From JAWXCE01 sp033764775 (GTDB lineage: Bacteria > Pseudomonadota > Alphaproteobacteria > Rhizobiales > Rhodomicrobiaceae), in assembly GCA_033764775.1 (NCBI GenBank), contig JANRIQ010000002.1, forward strand, positions 232,450-296,449: a DNA stretch of 64,000 nucleotides. Reading direction: 5' to 3'. Positions within the stretch are counted from its first letter, which is position 1, and every line of letters starts with the position of its first letter. The translations under genes were made by a program, and so were the position numbers. The notes beneath the pieces were generated by a model, which did no database searches, was not told where the DNA came from, and saw only the letters and a list, made by a program, of their open reading frames with translations. This document shows, one piece after another, positions 34,571-43,897 of this stretch.

Positions 34571-36181
34571 TCAAAAGTCACGTTTTCGCGAGTTTGCAAC
34601 CGAGAGCGGCGCTAAAAACACAGCGAGCATAAATAAAATCAATGCCTCAGCGGGCCATGCGCTGATCTTGCGAAAGGCGGTCTTCACGGCGTCCGGCGGC
34701 AAGGCCGCGTCAAGGCGTCCGGTGGCGTTGAGCGGCAAACTGGCGACCGTGCGGCCATGAGCGTCGATGACGGCTGAAATCCCGGTGTTCGCCGCCCGCA
34801 CCAGCGGTTTGCCCTCCTCCACAGCGCGCATGCGGGCCTGCTCCAGATGCTGATGCGGCCCCGACGACGAGCCAAACCACGCGTCGTTGGTCACGTTCAG
34901 GAGCCAAGCGGTGTCGCCCTCGGTCGGCGAGACGGCGCCGGGAAATATGGCCTCGTAGCAAATGAGCGGCGAGAAAGGCGGTACGCCCGCGACCGTGAGC
35001 GCGGGCCGGGCCGTTCCTGCCTCGAACCCCACGGCGTGATGCGTCAGGTGCTTTAAGCCGAGCCACCGGAAAAACCCGGGAAACGGGAGATATTCGCCAA
35101 ACGGCACAAGATGCGTCTTGTCGTAGCGCGCCCCGATGACGGCGCCGTCCTGCAGCACCAACAGCGAGTTGTACATCTTGTCCACGACGCGGCGGCCTTG
35201 GGCGTCGGTCACTGTGGAGGCCCGCTCAGCCCCCAGGATGAGCGATCCGCCCGTCGGAATCGCGGCCTTGATGGCCTCGGCGGCGTTTGGATCGAGGATG
35301 CCGTCGTCGGCGGCGAACAGGAATGGCGTCGAGGACTCGGGCCACACCACCATCGCCGGCGCCGCTTCACCAGGCCGCGTTTCGCTGAGGCGCAGATAAC
35401 GCTCGAATATCCATGTCCGATTCTCCGGGCGCCATTTTTCCTTCTGCGGGATATTGCCCTGCACGATGCGCAGAGATAGGCCCCCAGCGCTCGGCGGCGC
35501 GGCGTCAAGGCGCTGAACGCCCCAGATCCACATTCCGGCGAGCATCAGCGCGGCGGCCACAGGCGCCGTCCATTTGGCCCAGCGGGTTGCCCCGATCAGA
35601 GCGGCGGGGCTGGCGAAAATGAACACCGCAAGCGCCGTCAATCCGTAAAGACCGATCAGCGATGCGCTTTGCAGGAGCGCCTCGTTAGCCGCGAGACCCA
35701 TGCCGAGCGTGTTCCACGGGAAACCCGTGAACACATGGCCGCGCGTCCATTCGATGGCGAAAAAGCATGTCGCAAGCGTTAGGATGCGCCAACCGCCTGG
35801 CCGCCAAACTGCCGCGGCGAGCGCCGAGGCGACCGCATAGAACAGCGCAAGGCCCGCGGGCACGCCCGCGACCGCGAAAGGCATCGCCCACAAAAACTTG
35901 TCCGGCTCGACGAAAAACGCCTCGCCGATCCAGTACAATCCAGCGAGAAAATAGCCGAAACCAAAGCGCCAGCCGACGGTCGCGGCCAGCCAGAGCGCTC
36001 GTCGGCGAACGGGTTCGCTGGCTGCGCCGTCGATCAGGAGCACAAGGACGGGCAGCGTGATAAACAGCACCGGCCAGGCGAAAACCGGCGCGAGCGCCAG
36101 CGCGGAGGCTGAGCCGGCCCCAATTGCGAGAGCGGAGCGCCGCCACCCGCGCGCATGCGTAACAAGAGCGGCGATGCGCAT
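34571..36181 (-). CDS. lnt: Apolipoprotein N-acyltransferase
   Basis: A 536-residue inner-membrane enzyme that adds the third acyl chain to lipoproteins. The N-terminal half has about six membrane spans (for example ALAPVFAWPVLFITLPVLVL); the C-terminal half is a nitrilase-like domain with the triad in MVVWPESSTPF (Glu near 282), YDKTHLVPFGEYLPF (Lys near 356) and LICYEAIFPG (Cys near 408). A last hydrophobic span ends the protein. It lies 32 bp after corC. Confidence 0.96.
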   Translation of the reverse strand: MRIAALVTHARGWRRSALAIGAGSASALALAPVFAWPVLFITLPVLVLLIDGAASEPVRRRALWLAATVGWRFGFGYFLAGLYWIGEAFFVEPDKFLWAMPFAVAGVPAGLALFYAVASALAAAVWRPGGWRILTLATCFFAIEWTRGHVFTGFPWNTLGMGLAANEALLQSASLIGLYGLTALAVFIFASPAALIGATRWAKWTAPVAAALMLAGMWIWGVQRLDAAPPSAGGLSLRIVQGNIPQKEKWRPENRTWIFERYLRLSETRPGEAAPAMVVWPESSTPFLFAADDGILDPNAAEAIKAAIPTGGSLILGAERASTVTDAQGRRVVDKMYNSLLVLQDGAVIGARYDKTHLVPFGEYLPFPGFFRWLGLKHLTHHAVGFEAGTARPALTVAGVPPFSPLICYEAIFPGAVSPTEGDTAWLLNVTNDAWFGSSSGPHQHLEQARMRAVEEGKPLVRAANTGISAVIDAHGRTVASLPLNATGRLDAALPPDAVKTAFRKISAWPAEALILFMLAVFLAPLSVANSRKRDF

Positions 36182-36213
36182 GCCAACGCTCCGTGGCTGA
36201 CAGCTCTTAGGCG

Positions 36214-37245
36214 CTATGCGGCGTGGGTCGCGCCGGCCTTTGAGGCGGGAGAGCCGATGGCGGTTCGCCGGTCCGGCGAGGCCGCCTCGTCATGGGAAAT
36301 GGGGTGGATGCGCAGCGAGACGATGCGGTTCTGGTCCACGCTCAAAACCTCAAAATCAACGCCGGCCATATGCTTCACATGTTCGCCCTTGCTGGGCAGA
36401 CGCCCCAGGATCGTCAGCACAAGGCCGCCGACGGTTTCGCTGTCGCCCTCATCGTCCGGCAGGCTTAGATCGCAGCCCAGATAGGCGTTCACGGCCTCCA
36501 ACGGCGCGCGGGCGTCCACGGTGATGCCGGTTTCGTCCTCGACGATGAGCGGCTTTTCCACCGGGTCGTGCTCGTCTTCGATGTCGCCCACAAGCGGCTC
36601 GATCAGATCCTCGATGGACGCCAGCCCTTCGATGCTGTTGAACTCGTCATAGATGAGGGCCAGATGCGTGCGCGTTGTCTGCATGCGCCGCAAAAGCGCC
36701 GAAACGGGCGTGGACTCCGGCTCGAACAGAATGTCGCGGTGCAGCTTGAGCGATTTCACGGTGCAGGTCAGATCGACAGAGCGCAGGTCGAGAGTGCACG
36801 GCCCCTCAGGGTCAGCCTTGCTGGCGATCTGCGTCATCCACCGCATGACGTCCTTGATATGAATCATGCCGTAGGCGAAGTCGAGCGACCCGCGATACAC
36901 GGGCACGCGCGAATGGCCGGCCTTTGCAAACAGCTTCAGCAGATCATCGAGGGTTTCCTCTTCGTCGATCGCCAGAATATCTGCGCGGGGCACCATCACA
37001 TCGTCAACGCGCAGCGCGCCGAACGAAAAAATGTTCTGCAAAAGCTTGCGCTCGTCGGGCGAGAAATACTCGCCTGTCTCATCTTCGGCGCTCAAAGACT
37101 TCTCGAGCTTCTGTTTGAGGCTTTCGCTTTCGAAAAACCGCAACGCGCTCGTGAAGCGGCGATACCAGCGCCCTTTGTCCTTATCTGATTGGCCGTCGGC
37201 GGCGCCGTTCGAGGCAGGCTTTTGAAGATGTTGATCCGAAACCAT
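36214..37245 (-). CDS. Hemolysin family protein with CBS domains (CorC/HlyC type)
   Basis: A 343-residue cytosolic protein without the N-terminal DUF21 membrane domain. Two CBS domains follow a charged N-terminus: DDVMVPRADILAIDEEETLD with GHSRVPVYRGSLDFAYGMIH, and LIYDEFNSIEGLASIEDLIE. The C-terminal CorC_HlyC domain has LPDDEGDSETVGGLVLTILG. The family is linked to magnesium/cobalt resistance and envelope stress; exact function is uncertain. It stands in the conserved phoH-ybeY-corC-lnt order, 9 bp after ybeY. Confidence 0.93.
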   Translation of the reverse strand: MVSDQHLQKPASNGAADGQSDKDKGRWYRRFTSALRFFESESLKQKLEKSLSAEDETGEYFSPDERKLLQNIFSFGALRVDDVMVPRADILAIDEEETLDDLLKLFAKAGHSRVPVYRGSLDFAYGMIHIKDVMRWMTQIASKADPEGPCTLDLRSVDLTCTVKSLKLHRDILFEPESTPVSALLRRMQTTRTHLALIYDEFNSIEGLASIEDLIEPLVGDIEDEHDPVEKPLIVEDETGITVDARAPLEAVNAYLGCDLSLPDDEGDSETVGGLVLTILGRLPSKGEHVKHMAGVDFEVLSVDQNRIVSLRIHPISHDEAASPDRRTAIGSPASKAGATHAA

Positions 37246-37254
37246 AGCTTACCG

Positions 37255-37788
37255 TTACGCCGCCTCCGGCTCTAAAGCGTCTTGCCTGCGGTAGGGATCC
37301 GGCACGCCGAGGCTCGCGAGCGCCTCGACCTCCTTCGCCTCCATCCGCACAGCTTCTTCATCCGTTTCATGGTCGTAGCCCAGCAGGTGCATCACCCCGT
37401 GGACAACCAGATGCGAGAGATGGTCGAGCGCAGGCTTGTCTTCGCGCCGCGCCTCCATAACCATGGTTGTGTAGGCGACGATCACATCGCCGAGAAAAAC
37501 TCGGCCCTGACCGTCCGCGAGCATTTGCCCGTTCACAAAGGAGAGAACGTTCGTTGGCTTGTCCTGCCCTCGGTACTGCGCGTTAAGCGCGCGCACCTCG
37601 CCATCGTCATAGAGAGCGACGCTCACCTCGCACGGCTCTGAGCAGCCGGCGTGCGCAATCGCGGCGCGGGCCGCTCTTTCGGCGACTGCTTCGGCGTCAG
37701 GGAGGCTGCGCCACGCTTCGCTCAACGTGACCACGCAAACCTCGACCCCGCCCGGTCCGGCGCGTTCAACGTGCTGCTGCCCAGTCAT
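37255..37788 (-). CDS. ybeY: rRNA maturation endoribonuclease YbeY
   Basis: A 177-residue zinc-dependent RNase for 16S rRNA maturation and ribosome quality control. The zinc ligands are in VVHGVMHLLGYDHETDEEAV (H-x3-H-x5-H) near residues 128-138. Other family motifs are ALNAQYRGQDKPTNVLSF and FLGDVIVAYTTMVMEA. The ATG overlaps the phoH stop by 4 bp (ATGA), implying coupled translation. Confidence 0.96.
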   Translation of the reverse strand: MTGQQHVERAGPGGVEVCVVTLSEAWRSLPDAEAVAERAARAAIAHAGCSEPCEVSVALYDDGEVRALNAQYRGQDKPTNVLSFVNGQMLADGQGRVFLGDVIVAYTTMVMEARREDKPALDHLSHLVVHGVMHLLGYDHETDEEAVRMEAKEVEALASLGVPDPYRRQDALEPEAA

Positions 37789-38747
37789 TTGGAGGCTGCC
37801 GTTTCGTAAGCTTCCACGATCTTGCCGACCAATTCGCGCCGCACCACATCGCCACGAGAAAACGCCACATGCCGGATGCCGTCGATATGCGACAGGAGAT
37901 TGATCGCTTGCTCAAGCCCTGAAATTTGTCCGGGCGGCAGGTCAATCTGGGACGGATCGCCTGTCACGATCATCTGGCTTCCTTCGCCGATGCGGGTCAA
38001 AAACATTTTCATCTGCGTCGCGGTGCAGTTCTGCGCTTCGTCCAGGATGATCGCAGCGTGGCTTAAAGTGCGTCCGCGCATGAAAGCAAGCGGCGCAATC
38101 TCGATGGCTCCGGTCTCAAGGCCTTTTTCCACCTTTTCCGGAGGAAGCACGTCATATAACGCGTCGTAAAGCGGGCGCAAGTATGGATCGACCTTTTCAC
38201 GCATGTCGCCCGGGAGAAATCCGAGGCGTTCGCCAGCCTCGACGGCTGGCCGGGAGAGTATAATGCGCTCGATCTCGCCTCGTTCCAAAAGCCCCGCCGC
38301 GTACACCACGGCCAGATAGGTTTTGCCGGTGCCCGCCGGCCCCGTGCCGAAGATCAGTTCCCCGGTTTGCAAGGCGTTGATGTATTCGGATTGCCGGGGC
38401 GTGCGCGCCGAAATTACGCGCTTGCGTGTCCGGAGCTGCGCGACGGCGGTCGGCGGCGCGGGAGTTTTCGCGTCGGGCTTGGGGCCGCCGGACAGTGCGT
38501 GGCGAATGGCGCCGTTCACGTCGCCGGCCGTAACGGCGTGGCCTGCCGCCAGCCGCGCATAGAGTTGCTCAAGCACAGACTTGGCGACGGTGCAGCCATC
38601 CTCCGCGCCCTCCACGACCACGACATTGCCATGCGCAACCGCTTCCACATTGAGCCTGTCCTCAATTATGGACAGATTCGCGTCGAACTGGCCAAGCAGA
38701 TCGGCGAGCAAACGGTTGTCGCCGAAGTGGAGTTCAACCCGGGTCAT
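37785..38747 (-). CDS. PhoH-family ATPase (YbeZ)
   Basis: A 320-residue P-loop ATPase. The start at 38747 (MTRVELHFGDNRLLADLLGQ) gives the family N-terminus. Walker A is FGTGPAGTGKTYLAVVYA near residue 137; ILSRPAVEAGERLGFLPGDM, ILDEAQNCTATQMKMFLTR (Walker B) and SQMIVTGDPSQIDLP follow. The product is thought to work with YbeY in RNA or ribosome quality control. Located 75 bp after miaB. Confidence 0.95.
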   Translation of the reverse strand: MTRVELHFGDNRLLADLLGQFDANLSIIEDRLNVEAVAHGNVVVVEGAEDGCTVAKSVLEQLYARLAAGHAVTAGDVNGAIRHALSGGPKPDAKTPAPPTAVAQLRTRKRVISARTPRQSEYINALQTGELIFGTGPAGTGKTYLAVVYAAGLLERGEIERIILSRPAVEAGERLGFLPGDMREKVDPYLRPLYDALYDVLPPEKVEKGLETGAIEIAPLAFMRGRTLSHAAIILDEAQNCTATQMKMFLTRIGEGSQMIVTGDPSQIDLPPGQISGLEQAINLLSHIDGIRHVAFSRGDVVRRELVGKIVEAYETAASK

Positions 38748-38822
38748 GGACGAACCGCCCGCATCTTCGGCCGAGCGGGGCGGTTTGCCCGTCCGTTGCG
38801 TGGCGCCGCGCACTCCACCCAA

Positions 38823-40208
38823 TCAGAGTCTCCCATGAATCTCCCGCATTGGTGCGACGCTAGCATCGCCGTTCCACGATTTTATGACGCCGCTTAAACT
38901 GTTGCGCGAGGCGGCTGTAATGTCACACTCGACCACAGCTCCGATAAGAGCCGGCGAGCCCTCCGCATGGACGCCCTGCAGATAGGGGGATCGCCCGACG
39001 ATCTGGCCCTCGTTGCGGCCCGCACGCTCGAACAGCACCGGCAGGCGGCGCCCGACGCAAGCCGTGTTGAACGCCGCTTGCTGCGCATTGAGCGCCTCCT
39101 GCAGCGCGGCGAGCCGCTCGGTCTTCACCGCATCCGCCACTTGATCGTCGAGATCAGCCGCGGGCGTGCCTGGGCGTTCGCTGTATTTGAACGAATAGGC
39201 CTGAGCGTAACCCACCTCGCCCACCAGCCGCATCGTGTCGCCGAAGTCCTGGTCGGTCTCGCCCGGAAAGCCGACGATGATGTCAGTCGACAGCGCGATG
39301 TCTGGCCGCGCCGCGCGAATGCCGTCGATGAGGCGCAGATAATGGTCGGCGGTGTGCTTGCGGTTCATGGCGCGTAAAATTCTGTCCGAACCGGACTGCA
39401 CTGGCAAATGCAAATAAGGCATCAGTTGCGGCAGGTCGCGATGGGCCGCTATCAAATCGTCGTCCATGTCCGCCGGGTGGCTCGTCGTGTAGCGCAGCCG
39501 CTCAATCTCCGGGATGTCGGCGAGCGCCCCGAGCAGCCTTGCAAGGCTCCACGTTTGGCCGTCCTCGACGCCGTGATACGCATTCACATTCTGCCCCAGC
39601 ACCGTGACTTCGCGCACGCCCGAGGCGGCGAGACGGCGCGCCTCGGCAAGGATGTGCGAGGGCGGACGCGAGCTTTCCGCCCCGCGCGTGTAAGGCACGA
39701 CGCAGAAGGTGCAGAACTTGTCGCAACCCTCCTGGATGGTGAGGAACGCGGCCGGCGGCCGCTTCGAGAGCGGGCGCGCAGGCAGCGCCGCGAACTTACC
39801 ATCGTCGGCTGGGAACTCCGTCTCAAGCGCCCGCCGCCCGGCGAAGGCGCCCTCGGCGAGTTCGGCGATGCGGTGATAGCTCTGAGGGCCGACGACCACA
39901 TCCACCACGCTCGCGCGCGCCATAATTTCGGCGCCCTCGGCCTGCGCTACGCAACCGGCGACGGCGACGCGCGTCTCCTTGCCCGCCGCCGCGCGCTCGG
40001 CCTGCAGCACCCGCAGACGCCCCAACTCGGAATAAACCTTCTCTGACGCCTTCTCGCGGATGTGGCACGTGTTCAGCACGATGAGCTCCGCGTCGGCCAT
40101 GTCGTCCGTCTCGGCGAAACCGGCGGGCGCCAGCGCTTCGGCCATGCGCGCGCTGTCGTAGACGTTCATCTGGCAACCATAGGTTTTGATGAACACTTTT
40201 TTGGTCAT
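38823..40208 (-). CDS. miaB: tRNA-2-methylthio-N6-dimethylallyladenosine synthase MiaB
   Basis: A 461-residue radical-SAM methylthiotransferase acting on A37 of tRNAs. The auxiliary [4Fe-4S] cluster Cys residues are in KTYGCQMNVYDSARM, VLNTCHIREKASEKVY and VAGCVAQAEG; the radical-SAM C-x3-C-x2-C is EGCDKFCTFCVVPYTRG near residue 160. A TRAM-like domain ends the protein (LPVLFERAGRNEGQIVGRSP). The start overlaps the plsC stop by 4 bp. Confidence 0.97.
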   Translation of the reverse strand: MTKKVFIKTYGCQMNVYDSARMAEALAPAGFAETDDMADAELIVLNTCHIREKASEKVYSELGRLRVLQAERAAAGKETRVAVAGCVAQAEGAEIMARASVVDVVVGPQSYHRIAELAEGAFAGRRALETEFPADDGKFAALPARPLSKRPPAAFLTIQEGCDKFCTFCVVPYTRGAESSRPPSHILAEARRLAASGVREVTVLGQNVNAYHGVEDGQTWSLARLLGALADIPEIERLRYTTSHPADMDDDLIAAHRDLPQLMPYLHLPVQSGSDRILRAMNRKHTADHYLRLIDGIRAARPDIALSTDIIVGFPGETDQDFGDTMRLVGEVGYAQAYSFKYSERPGTPAADLDDQVADAVKTERLAALQEALNAQQAAFNTACVGRRLPVLFERAGRNEGQIVGRSPYLQGVHAEGSPALIGAVVECDITAASRNSLSGVIKSWNGDASVAPMREIHGRL

Positions 40209-41041
40209 GCGGAAGCCCTTTGCAGAATTGGCTCGCCGCCTAGCGCCGGAGCAGGCAGCGGCCTGCCCGTCAGGGTCTCGATATAAGACCGCCGCACGAT
40301 GCGCTCGGCCTCAGCCGCGATTTGCTTGCGCCCGACGAAGCGCTCTTTGCAAATTGGCTCGCCGATATGGATGGTCACGTCGAGCGGCCCCATTTTCAGA
40401 AAGCGCCAGGTGTGGCTCGCCATCGACATATCCCCGTACCAGGCGATGAACGGACGCTGGTTTCGGTTGAGCGGGAGACCGTTGACATGGGTGTAGACGA
40501 TGGTCGCCGTCTGCACCACGGGCGGCTCGTCGGCCCCCTCGGCCAACTCCACAGCCGCCGCCAACAGCGAGCTTTTGAACGGCAGCACGCCATGTCCAGG
40601 CCCTGTCGTGCCCTCGGGAAACAGCACCAGGCACTCGCCCTTGCGCAGCCGGCTGGCGATGTTGAGCGCGCTCGCCTTCGATGCGGTGCGCACCCGCCGC
40701 CGCACATAGACCGTGCGCTGTAGCCAGGCGAACCAGTTGACCATAGGCCAGGCCTCGACCTCATGCCGCGCGATGAACGACATGGGCGCGACGGCCGAAA
40801 GCACGATGATGTCGAGCCACGAAATATGATTGGACACCAGCAGCACGGGTCTATCGCGGCGCACGGCCCCCGTCACATGAACGCGGATGCCGAACACCCG
40901 GCACACCTGGCGGTGATACCAGTGCGGGAGCGTGCGCGCCCACGGCGAGCCGAGTTTCAGCAGCGCGTATTGCACGGGCATCAGCGGCACGGTCAGCGCG
41001 CCGAACGCAACGAATAGAAACCCCGCGCGGTATTTCTCCAT
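40205..41041 (-). CDS. plsC: 1-acyl-sn-glycerol-3-phosphate acyltransferase (PlsC family)
   Basis: A 278-residue membrane-associated acyltransferase of phospholipid synthesis. The HX4D motif is SNHISWLDIIVLSA; LVLFPEGTTGPGHGVLPFKS is the acceptor-binding motif. An N-terminal hydrophobic span (FLFVAFGALTVPLMPVQYAL) anchors it. A lysophospholipid role or an ornithine-lipid (OlsA-like) role cannot be told apart by eye. The start overlaps the fur stop by one base (TGATG), and its stop overlaps miaB. Confidence 0.9.
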   Translation of the reverse strand: MEKYRAGFLFVAFGALTVPLMPVQYALLKLGSPWARTLPHWYHRQVCRVFGIRVHVTGAVRRDRPVLLVSNHISWLDIIVLSAVAPMSFIARHEVEAWPMVNWFAWLQRTVYVRRRVRTASKASALNIASRLRKGECLVLFPEGTTGPGHGVLPFKSSLLAAAVELAEGADEPPVVQTATIVYTHVNGLPLNRNQRPFIAWYGDMSMASHTWRFLKMGPLDVTIHIGEPICKERFVGRKQIAAEAERIVRRSYIETLTGRPLPAPALGGEPILQRASA

Positions 41042-41487
41042 CAGACGGCCCCCGATTTGCGCCGGTGAAGCGGGCGGCCGTACAACTCCAGCTTATGACC
41101 CGTCAGCTCATAACCGAGGCGGCGAGCGATGGCTTCCTGCAGCCGCTCGATGTCGTCGTCATGAAATTCGATGACGCGGCCCGTCTCGATGTCGATGAGG
41201 TGGTCGTGATGCTCCTCCTCCGCGCGTTCGTACCGCGCCCGGCCGTCGCCGAACTCGCGCCGCTCGAGAATGCCGGCGTCTTTCAGCAGCCGCACCGTGC
41301 GGTAGACGGTCGAGAGCGAGATGCGGTTGTCGAGCGCGTGCGCCCGCTTGTGCACCTCTTCGACGTTCGGATGATCGTCGGCGGCGGCGAGCACATTGGC
41401 GATGGTGCGGCGTTGATCCGTCATGCGCATGCCGCGTTCGGCGCAAAGCTGCTCAAGCCGTGTCGCTGTTTGGCTACGCTTAGCCAT
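41041..41487 (-). CDS. Fur-family metalloregulator (Fur/Mur type)
   Basis: A 148-residue regulator. The winged-helix DNA-binding part has RGMRMTDQRRTIANVLAAAD and RISLSTVYRTVRLLKDAGIL. The dimerisation part has HHDHLIDIETGRVIEFHDDD, in which the Cys-x2-Cys of E. coli Fur is absent (IDIETG instead), as in rhizobial Mur proteins that respond to manganese or iron. GGAGAG lies about 10 bases upstream of the start. Iron (Fur) or manganese (Mur) specificity is not decidable from sequence. Confidence 0.92.
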   Translation of the reverse strand: MAKRSQTATRLEQLCAERGMRMTDQRRTIANVLAAADDHPNVEEVHKRAHALDNRISLSTVYRTVRLLKDAGILERREFGDGRARYERAEEEHHDHLIDIETGRVIEFHDDDIERLQEAIARRLGYELTGHKLELYGRPLHRRKSGAV

Positions 41488-41546
41488 TCCAACTTTGCTC
41501 TCTCCGTGTGATCGAGCTGCGCGCCGCCAAACACAGCCGCGCTAAA

Positions 41547-41999
41547 TCATTTGCCGATTTCAAGTTTCAACACAAGGGCCGCGTGGGAGCCGCCCGCGCC
41601 GGAATAATAATCCGCCCGCCTTGTGACTATGCGGAAACCGAGGCCGGTGTAAAGCCCGAGCGCGGCGTGGTTGCCCTCCGCCACGTCCAGAAACATCGCC
41701 TCCGCGCCCGCATAGGCCGCCGCGTCGAGACATCGCCGCATCAGCGCTGCGCCAAGGCCTGAGCGGCGAAACCGCGGCGCGACGCCGATGCTTAAGATCT
41801 CCGCCTCCCCGCCAGCGGTCCTCATAAGCGCGAAGCCGGCCGCCTCTCCCACGCACGCCAGAAACCCGAACGCCCCCGACCGGAGGAGGGCGGCGAAGTC
41901 CGCCCCGCTCCACGGCTGATCGAAACACGCCGCATGCAGGCGCGCGAGTTCCGCGCCATCGGCGTCGCCGGCGGACCGCAGATCGAACGGGCGGGTCAT
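41547..41999 (-). CDS. rimI: Ribosomal-protein-alanine N-acetyltransferase RimI
   Basis: A 150-residue GNAT enzyme. The start at 41999 overlaps the tsaB stop by 4 bp (ATGA), which decides against a longer upstream frame. The acetyl-CoA-binding motif is SIGVAPRFRRSGLGAALMRR, followed by AEAMFLDVAEGNHAALGLYT and GLGFRIVTRRADYY. RimI is often adjacent to TsaB; whether it acetylates S18 or other proteins is not shown. Confidence 0.92.
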   Translation of the reverse strand: MTRPFDLRSAGDADGAELARLHAACFDQPWSGADFAALLRSGAFGFLACVGEAAGFALMRTAGGEAEILSIGVAPRFRRSGLGAALMRRCLDAAAYAGAEAMFLDVAEGNHAALGLYTGLGFRIVTRRADYYSGAGGSHAALVLKLEIGK

Positions 42000-42679
42000 G
42001 ACGCGGCGCGCGGGAGCACCTTGCTCATCTGGGGTTTGGCGTCGGCGGCGCGCAGATACAGGGGCGCAGGGAGGCCGGGCGTCGGCGTGCGCTCCAGCGC
42101 CATTCTGGCGAGCGTGGCGGCGTCGGGCGCGCAAGGGCGCTCATCGACGGGCGCATCCGCCGCGGCGGCGGACAGCGCTGTCGCGGCCGGGCCTGCGAGC
42201 GTCACGCCGGAGGCGATCATGGCGCCGCTCCACAGCGCGACCGGGATGAGCGCGGGGGGCGCGGCGGGCGCGGCGTCCTCGTGAAACGCCTGTCCGTAGA
42301 CCGCCTCGCGCCCGGCGGGAGCGGCGATGAAAAACGGTCCGCCCGCAAAGCCGCGCGCCACCGCGAATTTGCGCGCCATGATCTCAAGGCTCGAAACGCC
42401 GACGACGGGGGCGCCTGTCGCGATGGACACGCCGTAAATCGCCGCCAGGCTCGCCCGCACGCCGCTGAAGCTGCCCGGCCCAAGGCTCGCGGCGAGCCGG
42501 CCGATATCGCTGTAGGCCACCCGCGCCTCGCGCAGGGCCGCGTCGATGAGCGGCATCAGGTTTTCGGCTTGCTCACGGGCGGGCGCGCCCTCCTGCAGAG
42601 CCATGGGCGACGCGTCTCCCCGCCGCATGACGGCGACCGACGAGCCGCCCATGCTGGTTTCGACGGCGAGAACGATCAC
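41996..42679 (-). CDS. tsaB: tRNA threonylcarbamoyladenosine biosynthesis protein TsaB
   Basis: A 227-residue ASKHA-fold protein, the partner of TsaD in making t6A37 of tRNA. N-terminus MIVLAVETSMGGSSVAVMRR; core AASLGPGSFSGVRASLAAIY and GAPVVGVSSLEIMARKFAVA. It lacks the full metal site of TsaD, as expected. It lies 3 bp after the nitroreductase gene and overlaps rimI by 4 bp. Confidence 0.94.
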   Translation of the reverse strand: MIVLAVETSMGGSSVAVMRRGDASPMALQEGAPAREQAENLMPLIDAALREARVAYSDIGRLAASLGPGSFSGVRASLAAIYGVSIATGAPVVGVSSLEIMARKFAVARGFAGGPFFIAAPAGREAVYGQAFHEDAAPAAPPALIPVALWSGAMIASGVTLAGPAATALSAAAADAPVDERPCAPDAATLARMALERTPTPGLPAPLYLRAADAKPQMSKVLPRAAS

Positions 42680-42682
42680 GGC

Positions 42683-43273
42683 TTAGACGATCTTAGCGAT
42701 TTGCTCGAACGAGAAGCGGGGCGAGCGCGGGAACAGCCCGGCCGGGTCGCCATAGCCGAGGTTCACCAGCACGTTCGATTTCACCGGCGTGCCCGCGAAG
42801 AATTCCGCGTCGACGCCCGCATTGTTGAAGCCGGTCATCGGCCCCGTATCCAGCCCGATCGCGCGGGCCGCCATAATGAAATAGGCGACCTGAAGCGTGC
42901 CGTTCTGGAAGGCGGACCGCTCGATGAACGGCTGGTTGCCCACAAACCACGACTTGGCGTCGGCGTGCGGAAACAGAAACGGCAGGTGCTCGTAGAACTC
43001 GTTATCATGGCCGATGATGGCGACGACGGGCGCGGTCATCGTCTTCTCCACGTTGCCCGGCATCAGGTGGGGCTTCAGACGTTCCTTGGCGTCCGCCGAT
43101 TTCAGGAACACGATCCGCGCAGGGGACTGGTTGGCGCTTGTCGGCGCCATTTTCATGAGATCCACGATCTCGCGCAGTTGGCCGTCGGTGACGGGCTTAT
43201 CTTGCCATTTGTTGTGCGTGCGCGCCTCCAGGAAAAGCTGGTTCAGCGCGTGCTGGTCGATCCATCCGCTCAT
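42683..43273 (-). CDS. Nitroreductase family protein (RutE/malonic semialdehyde reductase-like)
   Basis: A 196-residue FMN-dependent flavoprotein. Features: DLMKMAPTSANQSPARIVFL (FMN-binding Ser/Asn region), AAFQNGTLQVAYFIMAARAI-like helix with the conserved GLDTGPMTGFNNAGVDAEFF, and VLVNLGYGDPAGLFPRSPRF at the C-terminus. This matches the RutE/HadB subgroup annotated as malonic semialdehyde reductase. No other rut gene is nearby, so the physiological substrate is open. It ends 3 bp before tsaB. Confidence 0.85.
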   Translation of the reverse strand: MSGWIDQHALNQLFLEARTHNKWQDKPVTDGQLREIVDLMKMAPTSANQSPARIVFLKSADAKERLKPHLMPGNVEKTMTAPVVAIIGHDNEFYEHLPFLFPHADAKSWFVGNQPFIERSAFQNGTLQVAYFIMAARAIGLDTGPMTGFNNAGVDAEFFAGTPVKSNVLVNLGYGDPAGLFPRSPRFSFEQIAKIV

Positions 43274-43336
43274 GCTATGGTTCCATTATGTTGAACTATG
43301 CGCTGGACTTAGCACGGCGAGCGCGCTTTGCAAGGC

Positions 43337-43897
43337 CTATGCGGCGGGCTGAACCTCTTTGACCTCGGGCACGAAATGGCGCAACAGGTTTTCGATGCCG
43401 TGCCGCAGCGTCGCGGTGGAGGACGGGCAACCGGCGCAGGCGCCGCGCATCTTCAGGTACACGACGCCGTCGCGGAAGCCCTGGAACGTGATGTCGCCGC
43501 CGTCCGAAGCGACCGCCGGGCGCACGCGCGTCTCCAGCAAATCCTTAATGGTCGCCACGATCTCGGCGTGCTCGGGCGCATAATCGCCGTCCTCGGCGCC
43601 GTTCGCCGTTTCGTCTTTGACGACCGGAGCGCCGGACATGTAGTGCTCCATGATGACGCCGAGCACGGCCGGCTTCAGGTGCTGCCATTCGCCGTGGCTT
43701 TTCGAGACGGAGATGAAGTCATAAGCGAGGAACACCCCGTCCACGCCGTCGATTTGAAACAGACGCGCGGCCAGCGGCGAAGCCGCCTCCGCGGAGGCTT
43801 TGTCGCGGAACTCGCGGGTGCCGACCTCAAGCACCTGGCGGCCGGGAATGAACTTCATGGTGGCGGGGTTTGGCGTGGCTTCGGTTTGTATGAACAT
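43337..43897 (-). CDS. NifU-family Fe-S scaffold protein (Nfu)
   Basis: A 186-residue iron-sulfur carrier. The N-terminal Nfu_N domain has MFIQTEATPNPATMKFIPGR; the C-terminal NifU domain has RPAVASDGGDITFQGFRDGV and the cluster-binding C-x2-C in MRGACAGCPSSTATLRHGIE near residues 152-155. Such Nfu proteins deliver [4Fe-4S] clusters to apoproteins; MiaB and CysI encoded in this window are possible clients, by inference. Confidence 0.95.
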   Translation of the reverse strand: MFIQTEATPNPATMKFIPGRQVLEVGTREFRDKASAEAASPLAARLFQIDGVDGVFLAYDFISVSKSHGEWQHLKPAVLGVIMEHYMSGAPVVKDETANGAEDGDYAPEHAEIVATIKDLLETRVRPAVASDGGDITFQGFRDGVVYLKMRGACAGCPSSTATLRHGIENLLRHFVPEVKEVQPAA

